64,000 nt of DNA from Scandinavium lactucae (GCF_033843265.1 NZ_JAWXRD010000037.1:56349-120348), one strand, 5' to 3'. Counted from the stretch's first letter, positions 8,757 through 17,515 are shown. Program-made: numbers and translations. Notes: generated by a model from the letters alone, not told the origin.

Positions 8757-9899
8757 ATGAGCACGGGAAGCCCAAAATTCACCGTTGGTCGCATTGCGGC
8801 TTTATCACTGGTTTCACTTTGGCTGGCAGGATGCACCTCGTCCAACAATGCGCCTGCTCCGGTCAGTTCTGTGGGCGGCTCTTCGTCCAGCACCGACTCC
8901 GGAATGTTGATTACGCCGCCATCAACTATGGGCACCGCGCCACAGCCTCAGCCGGTTCAAACCGCGCCGGCTCAGCCGCAGATCCAGTCCGCGCAGCCGG
9001 TTGCGACCGCACAGCCAACCGCTGCCGAAACATCCGTTCAGATAGTGAATGGCCATGCGGTTTATAACCGTAAATACGGTGACATTCCGAAAGGCAGCTA
9101 CGCGGGTGGCAGCACCTATACCGTGAAGCGCGGCGATACCCTGTTCTATATTGCCTGGGTTACCGGCAATGATTTCCGCGACCTGGCGCAGCGCAACAAC
9201 GTAGCCGCGCCTTATGCGCTGAACGTAGGGCAGGTGCTGCAAGTGGGCAACGCTTCAGGCCAGCCGATCACCGGAAATAACGCCGTAGCACAGGCTAGCG
9301 AACAGGCCAGCACCGCCTCGACCGGATTAGTCTCAAAACCTGCACAAAATTCCTCCGCAGTGGTTGCGTCGCAACCAACAATTACGTATTCTGAGGATTC
9401 AGGTGAACAAAGTGCTAACAAAATGTTGCCTAACAATCAGCCTGCGACTACGGTCACAGCGCCTGTTACGGCTCCAGCTGTCAGCACAACCCAACCGACT
9501 GCAAGCAGTACGTCTACCAGTTCGCCGATCTCTTCCTGGCGCTGGCCGACTGACGGCAAAATCATCGAAAACTTTAGTGGCGGCGACGGCGGCAACAAAG
9601 GTATCGATATTGCAGGCAGTAAAGGACAGGCTATCGTCGCGACCGCTGATGGGCGCGTCGTCTATGCCGGTAACGCACTGCGCGGTTACGGTAATCTTAT
9701 TATCATCAAACACAACGATGATTACCTGAGCGCCTACGCCCATAACGATACGATGCTGGTCCGGGAACAACAAGAAGTGAAGGCGGGGCAGAAGATAGCT
9801 ACCATGGGTAGCACCGGAACCAGTTCAACACGCTTGCATTTTGAAATTCGTTACAAGGGGAAATCCGTCAACCCGCTGCAGTATTTGCCGCAGCGATAA
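8757..9899 (+). CDS. nlpD: Murein hydrolase activator lipoprotein NlpD
   Basis: Outer membrane lipoprotein that activates the amidase AmiC at the septum. In 380 residues it has a lipoprotein signal peptide with the lipobox LAGC and modified Cys26, a Pro/Gln/Ser-rich linker, a LysM peptidoglycan-binding domain at about 121-165, a second low-complexity linker, and a C-terminal LytM/M23-like domain from about 280. The LytM domain is degenerate: the zinc ligands are replaced (GIDIAG without the upstream His, RLHFE instead of HxH), which is normal for NlpD and fits an activator rather than an enzyme. In E. coli the main rpoS promoter lies inside nlpD; I did not locate its boxes here. Confidence 0.97.
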   Translation: MSTGSPKFTVGRIAALSLVSLWLAGCTSSNNAPAPVSSVGGSSSSTDSGMLITPPSTMGTAPQPQPVQTAPAQPQIQSAQPVATAQPTAAETSVQIVNGHAVYNRKYGDIPKGSYAGGSTYTVKRGDTLFYIAWVTGNDFRDLAQRNNVAAPYALNVGQVLQVGNASGQPITGNNAVAQASEQASTASTGLVSKPAQNSSAVVASQPTITYSEDSGEQSANKMLPNNQPATTVTAPVTAPAVSTTQPTASSTSTSSPISSWRWPTDGKIIENFSGGDGGNKGIDIAGSKGQAIVATADGRVVYAGNALRGYGNLIIIKHNDDYLSAYAHNDTMLVREQQEVKAGQKIATMGSTGTSSTRLHFEIRYKGKSVNPLQYLPQR

Positions 9900-9957
9900 T
9901 TTGGCGAAACAACCGTGAGGTGTGTTTCGTCCAGGGATCACGGGTAGGAGCCACCTT

Positions 9958-10950
9958 ATGAGTCAGAATACGCTGAAAGTTCATGATCTAAATGAAGACG
10001 CGGAATTTGATGAGAATGGAGCAGAGGTTTTCGACGAGAAAACCTTAGTAGAAGAGGAACCCAGTGATAACGATCTTGCTGAGGAAGAACTGTTATCTCA
10101 GGGCGCCACACAGCGTGTGCTGGATGCGACTCAGCTTTACCTTGGGGAGATTGGTTACTCCCCACTGCTAACGGCCGAAGAAGAAGTTTATTTCGCACGA
10201 CGTGCGTTGCGTGGTGACGTTGCTTCCCGCCGCCGGATGATTGAAAGTAACCTGCGTCTGGTGGTGAAAATTGCTCGTCGCTACAGCAATCGAGGTCTGG
10301 CTTTGCTGGACCTGATTGAAGAGGGCAATCTGGGGCTGATTCGCGCGGTCGAGAAATTCGACCCGGAACGCGGATTCCGTTTCTCGACGTATGCTACCTG
10401 GTGGATTCGTCAGACCATCGAACGGGCAATTATGAACCAAACCCGTACGATTCGCCTGCCAATCCACATTGTCAAAGAGCTCAACGTTTATCTGCGTACC
10501 GCACGTGAGTTATCCCACAAGCTGGATCACGAGCCGAGTGCAGAAGAGATTGCTGAGCAGCTGGACAAACCGGTTGATGACGTAAGCCGTATGCTTCGTC
10601 TCAACGAGCGCATTACCTCGGTCGACACCCCGCTGGGTGGCGATTCTGAAAAAGCGCTGCTGGACATCCTGGCCGATGAAAAAGACAACGGCCCGGAAGA
10701 CACCACGCAGGACGATGACATGAAGCAAAGCATCGTCAAATGGCTGTTCGAACTGAACGCCAAACAGCGTGAAGTGCTGGCACGTCGTTTCGGTTTACTG
10801 GGGTATGAAGCTGCAACGCTGGAAGATGTTGGCCGCGAAATTGGCCTGACTCGTGAACGCGTTCGTCAGATTCAGGTTGAAGGTCTGCGTCGCCTGCGTG
10901 AAATCCTGCAGGGCCAAGGACTGAATATCGAAGCGCTGTTCCGCGAATAA
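9958..10950 (+). CDS. rpoS: RNA polymerase sigma factor RpoS (sigma-38)
   Basis: Stationary-phase and general stress sigma factor. The 330-residue protein starts MSQNTLKVHDLNEDAEFDENG and contains region 1.2 (ATQLYLGEIGYSPLL), region 2 (NLRLVVKIARRYSNRGLALLDLIEEGNLGLIRAVEKFD, then FSTYATWWIRQTIERAI), region 3 and region 4 with the helix-turn-helix at EIGLTRERVRQIQVEGLRRLR. The reading frame is intact, notable because rpoS is often disrupted in laboratory stocks. The start follows TAGGAGCCACCTT, identical in layout to E. coli; a start 12 codons upstream is open but not conserved. It is followed by a strong terminator. Confidence 0.98.
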   Translation: MSQNTLKVHDLNEDAEFDENGAEVFDEKTLVEEEPSDNDLAEEELLSQGATQRVLDATQLYLGEIGYSPLLTAEEEVYFARRALRGDVASRRRMIESNLRLVVKIARRYSNRGLALLDLIEEGNLGLIRAVEKFDPERGFRFSTYATWWIRQTIERAIMNQTRTIRLPIHIVKELNVYLRTARELSHKLDHEPSAEEIAEQLDKPVDDVSRMLRLNERITSVDTPLGGDSEKALLDILADEKDNGPEDTTQDDDMKQSIVKWLFELNAKQREVLARRFGLLGYEAATLEDVGREIGLTRERVRQIQVEGLRRLREILQGQGLNIEALFRE

Positions 10951-10980
10951 TATCCGCGAGTAAAGAGTTTCCAACCAGAA

Positions 10981-11008
10981 AGGCCTGTCATTGCGACAGG
11001 CCTTTTTC
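10981..11008 (+). terminator. rpoS rho-independent terminator
   Basis: A 9-bp perfect stem AGGCCTGTC / GACAGGCCT with loop ATTGC is followed by TTTTC, 30 bases after the rpoS stop. It also separates rpoS from the convergent minus-strand SnoaL/MFS pair. Confidence 0.9.
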
Positions 11009-11026
11009 TTTTGTCTCCTCAGACAA

Positions 11027-11404
11027 CTACATCTGCGCGGTTTCGTGCAGGTGACGCCACAGAATCTTGCCTTCCGCCTGTTGAAATATCACCGTCGACC
11101 AACGCAATGAGGCCGGTTGCTGAGGCAGGATTTGTTTTTCGCTATAGCGCAGCGCGGCACCGCCTGGCCACTCAGCCAGCAGCGCAATATTGTCTACCGT
11201 AATCTGCAATCCGCTACGCGACCCGCCCTGAGCGCGAAAGAACTGACACAGCGCGGCATGATCGAGGCTGCTCCCGCCGGGCGTGACCATCGTAAAGTCG
11301 GGGCTAAAACGGGCGAGCAGGGCATCAATATTACCCTCGCCGCGGCCCAGCCAGTTTTCGATAGCAATATGGGCGTCAATGATTTCAATCGTCCAGCGAG
11401 TCAT
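11027..11404 (-). CDS. SnoaL-like/NTF2-fold protein
   Basis: A 125-residue protein that looks like the DUF4440/SnoaL group of NTF2-fold proteins: an N-terminal alpha helix (IEIIDAHIAIENWLGRG), then the DALLARFSPDFTMVTPGG segment, then alternating beta strands ending in WRHLHETAQM. Members range from small-molecule isomerases to ligand-binding proteins, so no reaction can be given. Its ATG overlaps the stop of the upstream MFS gene by four bases (ATGA), so it is probably the second gene of that operon and may act on or bind the same compound. Fold call is by pattern only. Confidence 0.7.
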   Translation of the reverse strand: MTRWTIEIIDAHIAIENWLGRGEGNIDALLARFSPDFTMVTPGGSSLDHAALCQFFRAQGGSRSGLQITVDNIALLAEWPGGAALRYSEKQILPQQPASLRWSTVIFQQAEGKILWRHLHETAQM

Positions 11405-12609
11405 GGTTTTTCCTTTTGCAGGTTAAAAATAACGGTTTGATTATCGATCCGTAGCGCACTGACTAATGGCAGCAGGGTAATGGCGGCGGCAACAATAAAA
11501 GTCCATCGCCAGGCGTCCGCTGACGGAAGGGCTGCCTGTAACGCGCTTAATAGCCCGGCCAGCAGGGTCGCGCCGAGCAAGAAACTCATCTGCCGATTGA
11601 TATTCCACAGCGCGCTGGCATCCGGCATATCGTGCCGGGTGATATTCAGAAAGGCACTGCTTTGCGCGGTACTACTGCACAGGCTGCCGCCCGCCCCCAT
11701 CAGGGCAAAAATAGCGACCAGCACTGCGTGTGGCGTAGCGGGTGTCACGACAGTCAGACAGAATATCCCCATCGCCTGCAGCACGCCGCCGACCATAATC
11801 AGCGATCGCGGTCCGAGGCGGTTGAAGTATTTCCCGGTAAAGGAGATAGCCAAAAACGAGGCTATCGACCACGGCAGCATTAACCCGCCTGCTGTAGCAG
11901 GGGTCATGTGGGCGACGGTCTGCAAATAAAACATACCGATGATGCTGACCCCGATAAACATGCCCGGCACACAAAGATAGACCCCCATCGCAAAGCGTAA
12001 CAACGGATCGCGCAGTAACGAGAGATGCAGAAAACGGCCTGATTGCGCCGGAGCCGGTTCGTCTTTCAGCCACAGCCAGGCGAGCACGAGCGTCACCAGG
12101 GCCACGGGCAGCGTCGCGAAGAAAATCCATCGCCAGCTGAGCGACTGCACCAGCATCCCACCCACCGCCGGGGAAAATGCCGGGGCCAGCAGCGCCACGA
12201 GCATCACGGCGGCAGAAATTTTGGCCCGCTCATGAGGCTTAAACTGCTGCCAGGTCAGCGCCTGGCCGACAGGAATCAACAGACCTCCTCCCAGGCCCTG
12301 AACCACTCGCCAGGCTATCAATCCGGCTAGCGACTGCGAAAAACCTGCCGCCGTTGCGGCAAAAGCGAAAATGACCAGTGACACAATGAATAACCGCCGA
12401 GCGCCGAGCGCCCGGGTCAGCCTGGCGCTGAACGGGATAACCAGCGTCAACCCGACGATGTAGCCATTGCTGACCCATGCCAGCGCCGATGCCGAGGTGT
12501 GTAAGGTTAATGCCATCGCCGGGAAAGCGACGCTGGCAATAAACATGTTGATGAGGTCGAGAAAAAAGCCCAGCAGGTACACAGTGGCTACTTTGTTGCG
12601 ATACGTCAT
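11401..12609 (-). CDS. MFS family efflux transporter
   Basis: A 402-residue major facilitator superfamily transporter with about 12 hydrophobic segments. The motif A-like loop reads PFSARLTRALGARRLF at about 60-75, and the segment AWRVVQGLGGGLLIPVGQAL near 97-116 is typical of drug:H+ antiporters. Export of a small toxic compound is the likely role; the substrate is unknown. It is transcribed away from a LysR-type regulator 107 bp away, with a perfect 23-bp palindrome in between, and is coupled to the SnoaL-like gene. ATG follows CTGGAGGATAACGA. This group is not in E. coli K-12 at this site and belongs to the variable rpoS-mutS interval. Confidence 0.88.
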   Translation of the reverse strand: MTYRNKVATVYLLGFFLDLINMFIASVAFPAMALTLHTSASALAWVSNGYIVGLTLVIPFSARLTRALGARRLFIVSLVIFAFAATAAGFSQSLAGLIAWRVVQGLGGGLLIPVGQALTWQQFKPHERAKISAAVMLVALLAPAFSPAVGGMLVQSLSWRWIFFATLPVALVTLVLAWLWLKDEPAPAQSGRFLHLSLLRDPLLRFAMGVYLCVPGMFIGVSIIGMFYLQTVAHMTPATAGGLMLPWSIASFLAISFTGKYFNRLGPRSLIMVGGVLQAMGIFCLTVVTPATPHAVLVAIFALMGAGGSLCSSTAQSSAFLNITRHDMPDASALWNINRQMSFLLGATLLAGLLSALQAALPSADAWRWTFIVAAAITLLPLVSALRIDNQTVIFNLQKEKP

Positions 12610-12680
12610 TCGTTATCCTCCAGAAGGAGCGCTACTGTATCTTCCTCCAACAGGCGGATAAACGGCGCAAACGGCGATAT

Positions 12681-12703
12681 ACTGTCAAAATAATTTTGAC
12701 AGT
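12681..12703. promoter_or_regulatory. Perfect 23-bp palindrome between MFS and LysR genes
   Basis: Half-site ACTGTCAAAAT (12681-12691), central A, then its exact reverse complement (12693-12703). It lies 13 bases before the lysR-type start and about 70 bases before the MFS start. Position and symmetry make it the probable operator of the divergent LysR-type protein, with autoregulation; this is inference. Confidence 0.65.
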
Positions 12704-12716
12704 CCTGCGGGTTTTT

Positions 12717-13607
12717 ATGCTCAATTTACAACGCGTCACGCTGTTTGCTGCGGTGGTCGATACCGGGAGTTTTACCGCCGCAGCCGCCGCGTTGGGGCTG
12801 ACCAAAGCGGTGGTCAGCTTCAATGTTCGCCAGCTGGAAAACGAGCTTGGCGTTACCCTCCTGTTGCGCTCAACCCGACGTCTGACGCTCACGGAAGCGG
12901 GTAACGTCTTTTATCAGCGCGGCGTTGAGCTGCTGAAAGCGGCGGAAAATTTACAGGACGATGTCCGGGGCAGCCATCTGGGATTAAGTGGGGAGTTGCG
13001 CCTTACCAGCACCCCGGAATATGGCGCGCGGGTGGTTATTCCGCTGCTGGCGCAGTTCAGCCAGTTGCATCCGGCTCTGCGGGTGCGTCATGTGGCGTCG
13101 TCCTACCATGCAGATTTAATTTCAGAGCGTTTTGATGTCGCCATCCGCCTGGGCGCGCTGGCAGATTCGCGATATCACGCGGCATTGATTTCCCGATTTG
13201 CGATAGTGCCCGTTGCGGCCCCGGCGTGGCTGGCGAAGCACCCGGTTGGTTCTCTGAAAGAGCTTGCGCAGGCTGAGTGGATTATTCATGAGCGTTTGCA
13301 GAATGCACTTTCATGGCAGCTGACGGATGCCCAGGGCGAAAATGTGTCGCTGGAAATAAAAAAGAGTGCCCGACTGTCTGCTGACAGTGCCCAGGCATTG
13401 CTGGCGTTTGCGCTCGCCGGATGTGGCATAGCACTGTTACCGGAATGGCTGGTGGAAACTGAGCTGGCAGAGAAACGGCTGGTGCAGGTGTTGCCGGAGT
13501 ATCGTTTTCAGCAGCAGGGAATTTACGCGGTCTACCCGGATGCCCGCCATGTCTCGGCGAAAGTGCGCGCCTTTATTGATTTTCTGCGCCAACGCGTGGG
13601 GGAATAA
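12717..13607 (+). CDS. LysR family transcriptional regulator
   Basis: A 296-residue LysR-type regulator. The N-terminal winged helix-turn-helix is at about residues 4-62 (LQRVTLFAAVVDTGSFTAAAAALGLTKAVVSFNVRQLENELGVTLL), followed by a periplasmic-binding-protein-like effector domain. The ATG is preferred because it places the conserved LxxFxxVVxxGSFTxAA segment at the usual distance from the start; a TTG seven codons upstream is also open but lies in the palindrome. It is divergent from the MFS/SnoaL pair and most likely controls it. The effector is unknown. Confidence 0.9.
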   Translation: MLNLQRVTLFAAVVDTGSFTAAAAALGLTKAVVSFNVRQLENELGVTLLLRSTRRLTLTEAGNVFYQRGVELLKAAENLQDDVRGSHLGLSGELRLTSTPEYGARVVIPLLAQFSQLHPALRVRHVASSYHADLISERFDVAIRLGALADSRYHAALISRFAIVPVAAPAWLAKHPVGSLKELAQAEWIIHERLQNALSWQLTDAQGENVSLEIKKSARLSADSAQALLAFALAGCGIALLPEWLVETELAEKRLVQVLPEYRFQQQGIYAVYPDARHVSAKVRAFIDFLRQRVGE

Positions 13608-13608
13608 A

Positions 13609-13637
13609 AAAGCCGAAAGCATCACGCTTTCGGCTGT
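13609..13637 (-). terminator. Bidirectional terminator between lysR-type gene and mutS
   Basis: A 10-bp perfect stem AGCCGAAAGC / GCTTTCGGCT with loop ATCAC. On the minus strand it is followed by TTTTTT, so it should end mutS transcription; on the plus strand a T-poor tail follows and it may also serve the LysR-type gene, whose stop is 3 bases away. Confidence 0.85.
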
Positions 13638-13652
13638 TGTTCCTGCGAGGAA

Positions 13653-16214
13653 TTACACCAGGCTTTTCAGACGATAAATCCACTCCAGCGCCTGACGTGG
13701 GCTCAGGGAATCCGGGTCAAGATTTTCCAGTGCTTCAACGGCCGGAGAGGTGTCTTCCGGAGCCGACAGCAGCGACATCTGCGTGCCATCCACCTGCGTG
13801 GCTCCCGCGCTCGGCGACAGACTTTCCAGCTCGCGCAGTTTCTGACGTGCGCGCTTGATAACGTCTTTCGGCACACCCGCGAGGGCGGCCACCGCCAGGC
13901 CATAACTTTTGCTGGCTGCGCCGTCCTGCACGCTGTGCATAAAGGCGATGGTGTCCCCATGCTCCAGGGCATCGAGATGGACGTTGGCCACGCCTTCCAT
14001 TTTTTCCGGTAACTGGGTTAGCTCGAAATAGTGGGTGGCAAACAGCGTCAGGGCTTTGATGCGGTTCGCCAGGCTTTCGGCACAGGCCCATGCCAACGAC
14101 AGCCCATCGTAGGTTGAAGTGCCACGACCAATTTCATCCATCAACACCAGGCTTTGCTCAGTGGCGTTGTGCAGGATGTTGGCGGTTTCTGTCATCTCGA
14201 CCATAAAGGTTGAGCGGCCGCTGGCCAAATCATCCGCCGCGCCGACGCGAGTGAAGATTCGGTCGATAGGCCCAATCTCAACTTTGTGCGCCGGAACGTA
14301 GCTCCCGATATAAGCCAGGAGAGCAATCAGCGCGGTCTGGCGCATATAGGTACTTTTACCGCCCATGTTCGGCCCGGTGATGATCAGCATCCGACGCTGT
14401 GGCGTCAGATTCAGGGGGTTGGCGATAAACGGCTCATTCAGCACCTGCTCAACCACCGGATGGCGGCCTTCCGTAATTCGAATTCCAGGCTTATCGCTGA
14501 AGGTTGGGCAGCTGTAGTTCAGCGTATACGCACGTTCCGCCAGGTTTACCAGCACATCCAGTTCAGCCAAGGCGGCAGCGCTTTGTTGCAGGTCGGCCAG
14601 GTGCGGCATCAGCATGTCGAACAACTCATCATACAGCTGCTTTTCCAGCGCCAGCGCTTTACCTTTCGACGTCAGAACCTTGTCTTCGTACTCTTTCAGT
14701 TCCGGGATGATATAACGCTCGGCGTTTTTCAGGGTCTGGCGGCGAACGTAGTGGATCGGTGCCATATGGCTCTGACCACGGCTGATCTGGATGTAGTAGC
14801 CGTGCACGGCGTTGTAGCCAACTTTCAGCGTATCCAGCCCCAGGCGTTCACGCTCACGGATCTCGAGACGATCGAGATAGTCCGTTGCGCCATCGGCTAA
14901 CGCCCGCCACTCATCGAGTTCTGCATTATAACCCGGCGCAATTACCCCACCGTCGCGCACCAGAACCGGTGGCGCTTCAACAACGGCGCGTTCGAGCAGT
15001 TCTCGAAGCTCGGTAAATTCGCCCATGGTTTCGCGCAGCTTCTGCACCGGCGCGCTGTCGACGCTGACCAGCTGTTCCCGTAGCTCAGGTAACTGCTGGA
15101 AAGCATGGCGCATTCGGGCCAGATCACGGGGACGCGCGGTACGCAATGCCAGGCGGGCGAGGATACGTTCCAGATCGCCGACCTGACGCAGTACCGGCTG
15201 GAGTTCATCGCAGCGGTCCTGCAATGCGCCGATCGTTTGCTGGCGTTCGGTCAGGATTTTGGTATCGCGTACCGGCATGTGCAGCCAGCGCTTAAGCATA
15301 CGGCTGCCCATCGGCGTAACGGTGCGATCCAGCACTGCGGCCAGGGTGTTTTCGACACCGCCTGCCAGGTTTTGCGTAATTTCCAGATTACGGCGGGTCG
15401 CCGCATCCATGATGATGCTGTCCTGCTGGCGTTCCATAGTGATGGAACGAATATGCGGCAGGGAGGTGCGCTGCGTGTCTTTCACGTACTGCAACAGGCA
15501 GCCGGCAGCACACAGGCCACGTGGCGCATTTTCAACGCCAAAACCGACCAGGTCGCGAGTGCCGAACTGAAGATTCAGCTGCTGGCGCGCGGTATCAATT
15601 TCGAACTCCCACAGCGGACGACGACGCAGGCCGCGACGGCCTTCAATCAGCGCCGTTTCAGCAAAATCTTCGGCGTACAGCAACTCAGCCGGATTGGTAC
15701 GTTGCAGCTCGGCGGCCATGGTTTCCCGATCCGCCGGTTCACTCAGGCGAAAACGTCCGGAGCTGATATCCAGAGTGGCGAAGCCGTAACCTTTGCTGTC
15801 CTGCCAGATGGCCGCCAGCAGGTTATCCTGACGCTCCTGCAACAGCGCTTCATCGCTGATGGTGCCTGGGGTAACAATGCGCACGACCTTACGCTCGACC
15901 GGCCCTTTGCTGGTGGCCGGGTCGCCGACCTGCTCGCAAATAGCTGCCGATTCGCCCAGATTAACCAGCTTGGCGAGATAGTTTTCGACCGCATGATGCG
16001 GTACGCCTGCCATCGGGATAGGTTCACCCGCTGATGCGCCGCGTTTGGTCAACGAAATATCGAGCAGTTGCGACGCGCGTTTGGCGTCGTCATAAAACAG
16101 CTCGTAAAAGTCACCCATACGGTAAAACAGCAGAATGTCCGGATGCTGGGCTTTCAGCTTCAGATACTGCTGCATCATTGGGGTATGAGCGTCGAAATTC
16201 TCAAGTGTGGTCAT
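13653..16214 (-). CDS. mutS: DNA mismatch repair protein MutS
   Basis: Recognises base mismatches and small loops and recruits MutL. The 853-residue length equals E. coli MutS. The N-terminal mismatch-binding motif MGDFYELFYDDA (with the wedge Phe) is near residues 34-45; Walker A GPNMGGKST is near 614-622 and the Walker B/signature stretch LVLMDEIGRGTSTYDGLSLAWA follows. The start MTTLENFDAHTPMMQQY matches the family; the longer open frame upstream is not conserved. Intact mutS argues against a mutator genotype from this gene. Confidence 0.98.
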   Translation of the reverse strand: MTTLENFDAHTPMMQQYLKLKAQHPDILLFYRMGDFYELFYDDAKRASQLLDISLTKRGASAGEPIPMAGVPHHAVENYLAKLVNLGESAAICEQVGDPATSKGPVERKVVRIVTPGTISDEALLQERQDNLLAAIWQDSKGYGFATLDISSGRFRLSEPADRETMAAELQRTNPAELLYAEDFAETALIEGRRGLRRRPLWEFEIDTARQQLNLQFGTRDLVGFGVENAPRGLCAAGCLLQYVKDTQRTSLPHIRSITMERQQDSIIMDAATRRNLEITQNLAGGVENTLAAVLDRTVTPMGSRMLKRWLHMPVRDTKILTERQQTIGALQDRCDELQPVLRQVGDLERILARLALRTARPRDLARMRHAFQQLPELREQLVSVDSAPVQKLRETMGEFTELRELLERAVVEAPPVLVRDGGVIAPGYNAELDEWRALADGATDYLDRLEIRERERLGLDTLKVGYNAVHGYYIQISRGQSHMAPIHYVRRQTLKNAERYIIPELKEYEDKVLTSKGKALALEKQLYDELFDMLMPHLADLQQSAAALAELDVLVNLAERAYTLNYSCPTFSDKPGIRITEGRHPVVEQVLNEPFIANPLNLTPQRRMLIITGPNMGGKSTYMRQTALIALLAYIGSYVPAHKVEIGPIDRIFTRVGAADDLASGRSTFMVEMTETANILHNATEQSLVLMDEIGRGTSTYDGLSLAWACAESLANRIKALTLFATHYFELTQLPEKMEGVANVHLDALEHGDTIAFMHSVQDGAASKSYGLAVAALAGVPKDVIKRARQKLRELESLSPSAGATQVDGTQMSLLSAPEDTSPAVEALENLDPDSLSPRQALEWIYRLKSLV

Positions 16215-16373
16215 GGAGTTATGATGTCCATTTCGTTGAAAAACAAGTGTATTCAGGCGCTTTTCATGCGCGTTCATTTCAGACATTGTCGCATGAACGA
16301 CGGCGTTCTCGCAGCAAAAACTGCGCCAGCTTCTGGCCTGAAACTTCAACAAAAAATGACACACCATCCGGCT

Positions 16374-16628
16374 TCAGTCGCTGGCGTCAGCGTCTTCAGC
16401 CTGCGGCTGAAGAATGAGTTGGCCGTGCTTCACGGCAATATTGACGCTGGTGCCGGTGGGGAAACCCGCTTCTTCAAGCCAGTTACCGCTGAGGATAAGG
16501 CTTGGATGGCGGCTGTAATGGCGCGTGCGTCCGGTTTTCGGATCCTCATGGCGCTTCCTGACATAGCTGACCTTGATCCTTCGTGCGCTTTTTGCGATGT
16601 CTGCTACTGCCTTGATGTGTAGGCTCAT
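16374..16628 (-). CDS. SymE-like (type I toxin-family) protein
   Basis: An 84-residue protein with the SymE-type AbrB/SpoVT-like core: RHPSLILSGNWLEEAGFPTGTSVNIAVKHGQLILQPQ lines up by eye with the family's IPAITLKGQWLEAAGF-(x)TG pattern. E. coli SymE is an SOS-induced protein of about 113 residues that alters RNA, held down by the antisense RNA SymR; recent work links it to nucleoid condensation. This copy is shorter at the C-terminus. The ATG follows AGGAGTGACGGAAA. No LexA box (CTGT-N8-ACAG) is visible upstream; the order ACAG-N8-CTGT at about 16683-16698 is not a LexA site. Whether an antisense RNA covers the 5' end cannot be read directly. Confidence 0.72.
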   Translation of the reverse strand: MSLHIKAVADIAKSARRIKVSYVRKRHEDPKTGRTRHYSRHPSLILSGNWLEEAGFPTGTSVNIAVKHGQLILQPQAEDADASD

Positions 16629-16793
16629 TTTCCGTCACTCCTGGGGGGCACGGGAGAAGTATAAAAAGGAGTGGGGGGAATAACAGCGAATTCTCTGTAT
16701 TAAAAATCAGGATTGCGCAATGCTTTCAGAAGAAAATGTAACAGCTGGGTTGTTTCATCAATTACTGGATAGCTGCTCGGAAAATCAATAAAA

Positions 16794-16825
16794 AACCCCG
16801 GTGATGTGCTGACATCACCGGGGTT
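16794..16825 (-). terminator. Terminator of the NlpC/P60 gene
   Basis: A 14-bp perfect stem (AACCCCGGTGATGT and its complement) with a GCTG/CAGC loop. On the minus strand it follows the NlpC/P60 gene after a few bases and ends in TTTTTTATT, a textbook rho-independent terminator. Confidence 0.92.
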
Positions 16826-16829
16826 CTCT

Positions 16830-17351
16830 TTAGGCGTTATCGGTAATACGCCGGGCAGTTTCGTAGTGTGCCTGCCAGTAATTATTAGCAAGGCTTGAAA
16901 CGGTGACCCCTTTGATTTTCGACGCGTGGATAAATTCATTATTTCCGACATAAACACCGACATGGCGGGTCGATTTTGAGGTTTTGAAGAACACCAGGTC
17001 GCCGGGTTTCAGTTCATCCTGAGAAATATGATACCCATTATGAATTTGCTGACCGGTCGTGCGCGGCAGGTTCATGTTCATAGAGCCGTGCATAATGGCC
17101 TGCATCAGTGCTGAGCAGTCGATACCACGATGTGAGCTACCGCCCCAGTGATAACGTGTTCCTTTCCATTGAGAATACTCAGTCAGAATTTTTGATTTTA
17201 TATTGTCTGGCTGCGGTTCGGAGACTTTAGTGGTCAGGCTATGATTCTCTAGCGAGCTAAAACTTGACGGTAAATTAAAAGCACAGGCGTGACCTGCAAT
17301 GACGGTGGTGGCACACAGGACCATCGCGGGGAATAATTTAGATAAATACAT
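16830..17351 (-). CDS. Secreted NlpC/P60 family peptidase
   Basis: A 173-residue exported protein with a signal peptide (hydrophobic core about 7-20, likely cleavage after HACA at 24). An NlpC/P60 domain covers about 55-170, with probable catalytic triad Cys79 (RGIDCSALMQ), His130 (TRHVGVYVG) and His142 (NEFIHAS). Such enzymes cleave peptide cross-links or stems in murein. There is no lipobox Cys, so it is likely soluble in the periplasm rather than a Spr/MepS-type lipoprotein. It stands alone, divergent from ygbA, and has no counterpart at this site in E. coli K-12. The region is more AT-rich than its neighbours. Confidence 0.85.
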   Translation of the reverse strand: MYLSKLFPAMVLCATTVIAGHACAFNLPSSFSSLENHSLTTKVSEPQPDNIKSKILTEYSQWKGTRYHWGGSSHRGIDCSALMQAIMHGSMNMNLPRTTGQQIHNGYHISQDELKPGDLVFFKTSKSTRHVGVYVGNNEFIHASKIKGVTVSSLANNYWQAHYETARRITDNA

Positions 17352-17463
17352 ATATGAAAAATTCTTTAATAAAGAGCGAAAAAATCCTTACGAATAAGTA
17401 ACCGGACTCCTCCCGGAAGGTGTGCAAATAATATACAGTGCTCATTTTTTGTCCATGCCTTGT

Positions 17464-17489
17464 TCGGTCTCATTTTGGACCGAGACCGA
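17464..17489. repeat. Inverted repeat in the NlpC-ygbA intergenic region
   Basis: Arms TCGGTCTC (17464-17471) and GAGACCGA (17482-17489) with a 10-base spacer. It lies between two divergent genes, so it could be an operator or a short hairpin. No regulator is recognised. Confidence 0.4.
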
Positions 17490-17515
17490 TGGGATGGCTG
17501 GAATCCCTGATTTCT

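Noticed and set aside
16683..16698. ACAG-N8-CTGT upstream of the SymE-like gene as a LexA box
   Set aside because: The LexA motif is CTGT-N8-ACAG; the order of the half-sites here is reversed, so it does not fit.
16700..16963. An 87-codon open frame overlapping the NlpC/P60 gene on the same strand
   Set aside because: It crosses the terminator and overlaps the better supported gene in another frame without its own RBS.
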